A stretch of 25,142 nucleotides of DNA from Candidatus Omnitrophota bacterium. GTDB taxonomy: Bacteria > Omnitrophota > Gorgyraeia > Velamenicoccales > Velamenicoccaceae. Location of the stretch: NCBI GenBank assembly GCA_003451585.1, contig DMEU01000012.1, positions 1 to 25,142 of the forward strand. Reading direction: 5' to 3'. How positions within the stretch are numbered: position 1 is the stretch's first letter; each line of letters begins with the position of its first letter. Made by a program: the position numbers and the translations under genes. Under the pieces are notes generated by a model, which made no database searches, had not been told where the DNA came from, and saw nothing but the letters and a program-made list of their open reading frames with translations. This document shows positions 22,546 to 25,142 of the stretch, piece by piece.

Positions 22546-23769
22546 CTACTCCAGCATATGCCCTAGTTTTTCTTTTTTTGTCCTCAAATATTTTACGTTA
22601 GATTCCGTATTCGGTATCTGCAAAGGGACCCGTTGGACTATGCGAAGCCCGTAACCTTCCAAGCCTACGATCTTACGCGGGTTATTCGTCAATAGATCAA
22701 GCTCCCTTATGCCTAAGTCCGCTAGTATCTGGGCGCCTATACCATAATCCCTCAAGTCCGCAGGAAACCCCAACGCCTCGTTAGCTTCAACTGTATCCAG
22801 GCCCTTATCCTGCAGCGAATAGGCCTTTAACTTATTAGCCAGGCCTATACCCCTGCCCTCCTGTTTCATGTAAAGGATGACGCCCCTCTTCTTCTCGGCG
22901 ATAAGTTCCATGGCCTTCTTTAATTGTGCACCACAATCGCAGCGAAGCGACCCGAAGACATCTCCGGTAAGGCATTCGGAATGCACCCTGACCAAGACAG
23001 GCTCCCCTGTTTTTACGCCGTTCTCAAGGCCCATGCACAGAGCCACATGGTGTGAGGCATCCAGTATAGATTCATACAGAAACATCTGAAATTCACCGAA
23101 TTCCGTAGGCAGGCGGGTCTCCACAGTCTTCTTAACAAGGACCTCTCTCCTGCGCCTGTATTCAATAAGTGCCTCTATAGAACAGATCTTCAAGCTGTGC
23201 AACTTTGCAAACTCTATTAATTGCGGCAGACGGCTCATGGTCCCGTCTTCATTCATGATCTCGCAAATAATGCCGGCCGGATACAACCCCGCTAACTTTG
23301 CCAGATCCACAGAAGCCTCTGTATGGCCAGCCCTTACCAGGACCCCGCCGCGCCTGGCACGCAAAGGAAAGACGTGCCCTGGCCTGCTAAAATCCTGAGG
23401 AAGAGAATCAGGCGAAATAAGTTTTGCTATTGTCCTGGCGCGGTCGTGGGCGGATATCCCGGTAGTCACTCCTTCTTTTGCATCACAGGAGATCATCCAT
23501 GCTGTCGCATACGGGTCCTCTTGTGCATGGCCTTTGACGAACGGGCTGACCATGGGGTAGATATTCAATGCCTCAAGCCTGTCTTCTTCCATCGGCACGC
23601 ATATCAGGCCGCGGCCGTATTTGGCCATAAAATTTATGTGCTCATGGTCTACAAAACTCGCCGCCATGACTAGATCGCCCTCGTTCTCGCGGTCTTCATC
23701 GTCTACAACGATTACTATCCTTCCCAGCTTCAAGTCCGCAAGGATCTCTTCGATCGAATTAAAATGCAT
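22546..23769 (-). CDS. ribBA: Bifunctional DHBP synthase / GTP cyclohydrolase II RibBA
   Basis: Supplies both starting branches of riboflavin synthesis: the N-terminal half makes 3,4-dihydroxy-2-butanone 4-phosphate from ribulose 5-phosphate, and the C-terminal half opens the GTP ring. The DHBP synthase half (about 1-205) has VVDDEDRENEGDLVMAA and VRAGHTEASVDLA. The GTP cyclohydrolase II half has RVHSECLTGDVFGSLRCDC with the three zinc cysteines, QEGRGIGL, and LTNNPRK. At 407 residues the fusion is complete, with active-site motifs seen in both halves. An AGGAG site (23776-23780) precedes the ATG and sits directly after the T run of the riboswitch terminator. Confidence 0.97.
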   Translation of the reverse strand: MHFNSIEEILADLKLGRIVIVVDDEDRENEGDLVMAASFVDHEHINFMAKYGRGLICVPMEEDRLEALNIYPMVSPFVKGHAQEDPYATAWMISCDAKEGVTTGISAHDRARTIAKLISPDSLPQDFSRPGHVFPLRARRGGVLVRAGHTEASVDLAKLAGLYPAGIICEIMNEDGTMSRLPQLIEFAKLHSLKICSIEALIEYRRRREVLVKKTVETRLPTEFGEFQMFLYESILDASHHVALCMGLENGVKTGEPVLVRVHSECLTGDVFGSLRCDCGAQLKKAMELIAEKKRGVILYMKQEGRGIGLANKLKAYSLQDKGLDTVEANEALGFPADLRDYGIGAQILADLGIRELDLLTNNPRKIVGLEGYGLRIVQRVPLQIPNTESNVKYLRTKKEKLGHMLE

Positions 23770-23780
23770 AATTATCTCCT

Positions 23781-23816
23781 AAAAATAAAAATCCCAAAGC
23801 ACGAATGCTTCGGGAT
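23781..23816 (-). terminator. Intrinsic terminator of the FMN riboswitch
   Basis: On the minus strand an 11-bp stem with one G-T pair and a TTCG tetraloop (23791-23816) is followed by TTTTTATTTTT. It ends one base before the AGGAG site of ribBA, so transcripts that stop here lack both the site and the gene. It is the natural expression platform for the riboswitch 28 nt upstream. Confidence 0.9.
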
Positions 23817-23843
23817 ACAAAAAATCAAAATAAACTGACTTTT

Positions 23844-23998
23844 TTGACCTTCTCTCATCTAGGCTATGACTATTGGCTCAAGAATCGCACTTGATCTGCC
23901 CGCCGGTGTATCGTTGGAGGGCTCGCAGGCTTTCACTGCCAGCTGGGGCTTTCACCCGGTCCGCCGACGCGTCTTCTGGCGGACATCCCGAAGATCAA
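23844..23998 (-). promoter_or_regulatory. FMN riboswitch (RFN element) controlling the riboflavin operon
   Basis: The minus strand shows the conserved RFN landmarks: 5' GATCTTCGGG, the GGGTGAAAGCCCC and GCAGTGAAAGCCTGCGAGCCC segments, and 3' GATGAGAGAAGG. The closing P1 stem pairs TTGATCTTC (23990-23998) with GAAGGTCAA (23844-23852), 9 bp with one G-T pair. Its place upstream of ribBA, ahead of a terminator, fits FMN feedback: bound FMN should favour termination. Confidence 0.95.
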
Positions 23999-24003
23999 TT
24001 TAT

Positions 24004-24032
24004 AATATACCCATCCACTTAATATTTGTCAA
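24004..24032 (-). promoter_or_regulatory. Promoter of the riboflavin operon
   Basis: On the minus strand TTGACA (24027-24032) and TATATT (24004-24009) are separated by 17 bp. The expected start is near 23997, right at the first base of the riboswitch P1 stem. The -35 box overlaps that of the opposing pncC promoter by five of six positions. Confidence 0.82.
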
Positions 24033-24054
24033 GCGTATTGTTTGGAAGTATAAT
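24026..24054 (+). promoter_or_regulatory. Promoter of pncC-thpR, probably leaderless
   Basis: On the plus strand TTGTCA (24026-24031) and a consensus TATAAT (24049-24054) are separated by 17 bp. The pncC ATG at 24063 begins only 8 bases after the -10 box, so transcription should start at or within a few bases of the start codon. There is no room for a Shine-Dalgarno sequence. Confidence 0.82.
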
Positions 24055-24062
24055 AAATACCT

Positions 24063-24527
24063 ATGATAGAAAAGACCATCTCCGATATCCTCACAAAAAA
24101 GAAGCTCACCTTAAGCGTTGCAGAATCATGCACTGGCGGCCTATTATCCCACAGCCTGACAAACATCCCAGGCAGCTCCAAGTACTTTATCTGCGGCGTT
24201 GTAGCCTACTCTAACGAAACTAAGATCAAGGTCCTTAATGTCGCCCACGATACGCTAAAAGAACACGGCGCCGTATCAAAAGAAACTGCGCTCGCGCTTG
24301 CAAATAACATCCGCCACATAACCGGGACGAATATCGGTATAGGCATAACAGGCATTGCCGGCCCTGGAGGCGGGAGCGCCTTAAAACCCGTAGGAACGGT
24401 ATTTATCGCCGTTGCCATAGGCCATCATATGTATTTCAAAAAATTCAGATTTTCCGGCAATCGCCTGAAGATAAAGTCCCAGGCCAAAGACGCGGCGCTC
24501 AATCTGCTCAAAGAATGCCTGACGTAG
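24063..24527 (+). CDS. pncC: Nicotinamide-nucleotide amidase PncC (CinA C-terminal domain)
   Basis: Deamidates nicotinamide mononucleotide to nicotinate mononucleotide in pyridine nucleotide salvage, judging from the characterised family. The 154-residue protein is the stand-alone CinA C-terminal domain. It has VAESCTGGLLSHSLTNIPGSS with the active-site serine and threonine region (residues 19-39), VAYSNETKIKVLNV, HGAVSKETALALA, and GITGIAGPGGGSALKPVGTVFIAVA. The N-terminal molybdopterin-like domain of full CinA is absent and there is no sign of truncation. It overlaps thpR by 13 bp. In many bacteria cinA and thpR precede recA, which would lie beyond the window. Confidence 0.94.
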   Translation: MIEKTISDILTKKKLTLSVAESCTGGLLSHSLTNIPGSSKYFICGVVAYSNETKIKVLNVAHDTLKEHGAVSKETALALANNIRHITGTNIGIGITGIAGPGGGSALKPVGTVFIAVAIGHHMYFKKFRFSGNRLKIKSQAKDAALNLLKECLT

Positions 24528-25093
24528 ACAGTAAAAGGCTATTTATAGCCGTCAAACTCCCCCGGAATATCATAAGCGCCCTCGAAGATCACCAAAAACA
24601 ACTGCAAAAATGCGGTGCCGACGCCAAGTGGGTAGAACCGCGGAACATTCATCTTACGCTAAAATTCTTAGGCAGTGTCCCGGCTGAAAAGATCAAAGGC
24701 CTTATCGAGGAGCTCGACAAACTTTTTTCCGCGCAGAGAAGCTTTCAAGTTATTCTGTTCGAATTAGGATGCTTCCCCGCGCCGTCTTCTGCGCGCGTAA
24801 TATGGGCAGGCCTGGAAGACACAGGTCTTATTTTAAAAAATATTGCTTCGGACATTGAAGACTCGCTTCAAAAACTTGGCTTTGAAAAAGAGAACAGGGA
24901 GTTCAAGGCCCACGCGACACTTGCCCGCATACGCTCCGGCCAAAATAGAATCGCCCTCATCGAAAAATTGGAAGAACTTAATACTGGATTTAAGAAAAAA
25001 AAGTTTTCCATCGACAACATAACTCTCTTCGAAAGCAAATTAAGCCCCAAAGGCCCAGCCTACTCAATAATCCACCAAGTAAAATTCAAATAA
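24515..25093 (+). CDS. thpR: RNA 2',3'-cyclic phosphodiesterase ThpR
   Basis: Member of the 2H phosphoesterase (LigT) family, which opens 2',3'-cyclic phosphate ends on RNA and can act as a 2'-5' RNA ligase in vitro. The 192-residue product has both catalytic HxTx motifs, H46-L-T-L and H133-A-T-L, the KRLFIAVKLP start, and a PKGPAYSIIHQ end, all typical. The ATG lies in the last codons of pncC, so the pair is probably translated together. A short stem and T run follow 28 bp after the stop. Confidence 0.94.
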   Translation: MPDVDSKRLFIAVKLPRNIISALEDHQKQLQKCGADAKWVEPRNIHLTLKFLGSVPAEKIKGLIEELDKLFSAQRSFQVILFELGCFPAPSSARVIWAGLEDTGLILKNIASDIEDSLQKLGFEKENREFKAHATLARIRSGQNRIALIEKLEELNTGFKKKKFSIDNITLFESKLSPKGPAYSIIHQVKFK

Positions 25094-25120
25094 CAATAAA
25101 TCCCCTACTCTAGCCATCCA

Positions 25121-25142
25121 AGCCGCTTCCGGCATTTTTTCC
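25121..25142. repeat. Right copy of the 22-bp inverted repeat at the window ends
   Basis: Exact reverse complement of bases 1-22; see the left copy. The match includes the GCCG/CGGC stem and the six-T run, and then extends with a single mismatch through ATCC (25116-25119). Confidence 0.9.
25122..25140 (+). terminator. Possible intrinsic terminator after thpR
   Basis: A GCCG/CGGC stem (25122-25133) with a CTTC loop is followed by A and TTTTTT. The short GC-rich stem and six-T run could end transcription of pncC-thpR. The stem is at the low end of what works in known terminators. Confidence 0.5.

Overview
The window looks like a chromosomal segment from an uncultivated Gram-negative bacterium of moderate GC content. 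The envelope is diderm-like: MurE carries the Asn-Pro-Arg signature of the meso-diaminopimelate-adding type, and there is a lipobox protein. Gene packing is very tight, with many 0-16 bp junctions. The tRNA gene encodes its own CCA end. The gene mix and order would fit a PVC-superphylum or Omnitrophota-like lineage, but that is an impression from memory and not something the sequence proves.

Layout, reading leftward on the minus strand from the right. (1) A riboflavin operon: FMN riboswitch with intrinsic terminator (23781-23998), ribBA, ribH, nusB, a PHP phosphatase, ribD and riboflavin synthase. (2) A 331-343 bp gap holding tRNA-Pro(CGG), bracketed by two perfect hairpins and an imperfect inverted repeat. 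(3) A run of housekeeping genes: acylphosphatase, metallophosphoesterase, ligA, a small lipoprotein, a metallo-beta-lactamase-fold hydrolase, a XerC/D recombinase and a tRNA nucleotidyltransferase. These run into the translation block rbfA-nrnA-truB-ribF. (4) The division and cell wall (dcw) cluster, starting at a well-formed promoter with three 10-bp-phased MraZ-type operator repeats: mraZ, a PilZ gene, rsmH, an ftsL-like gene, a class B PBP, murE, murF, mraY and murD. On the plus strand at the far right, pncC (CinA C-terminal domain) and thpR diverge from the riboflavin operon.

How the genes work together: ribBA, ribD, ribH and ribE make riboflavin from GTP and ribulose 5-phosphate, and ribF, about 9 kb away, turns it into FMN and FAD. 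FMN is the expected ligand of the riboswitch. The tRNA nucleotidyltransferase, RbfA, NrnA and TruB act on tRNA or ribosome maturation. The dcw genes make lipid I from UDP-MurNAc-Ala and supply the septal transpeptidase. ftsW, murG, murC, ftsQ and ftsZ are not in the window and may lie beyond the left end.

Most worth a second look: the tRNA-Pro cassette, where a hairpin arm includes the encoded CCA end; a possible two-state RNA structure between ribBA and ribH that abuts the ribH ribosome binding site; two divergent promoters whose -35 boxes overlap almost completely, one probably giving a leaderless pncC mRNA; a PilZ gene inserted between mraZ and rsmH behind a G8 tract; and an exact 22-bp inverted repeat at the two ends of the window. 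I found no phage, transposase, CRISPR array or obvious foreign island.
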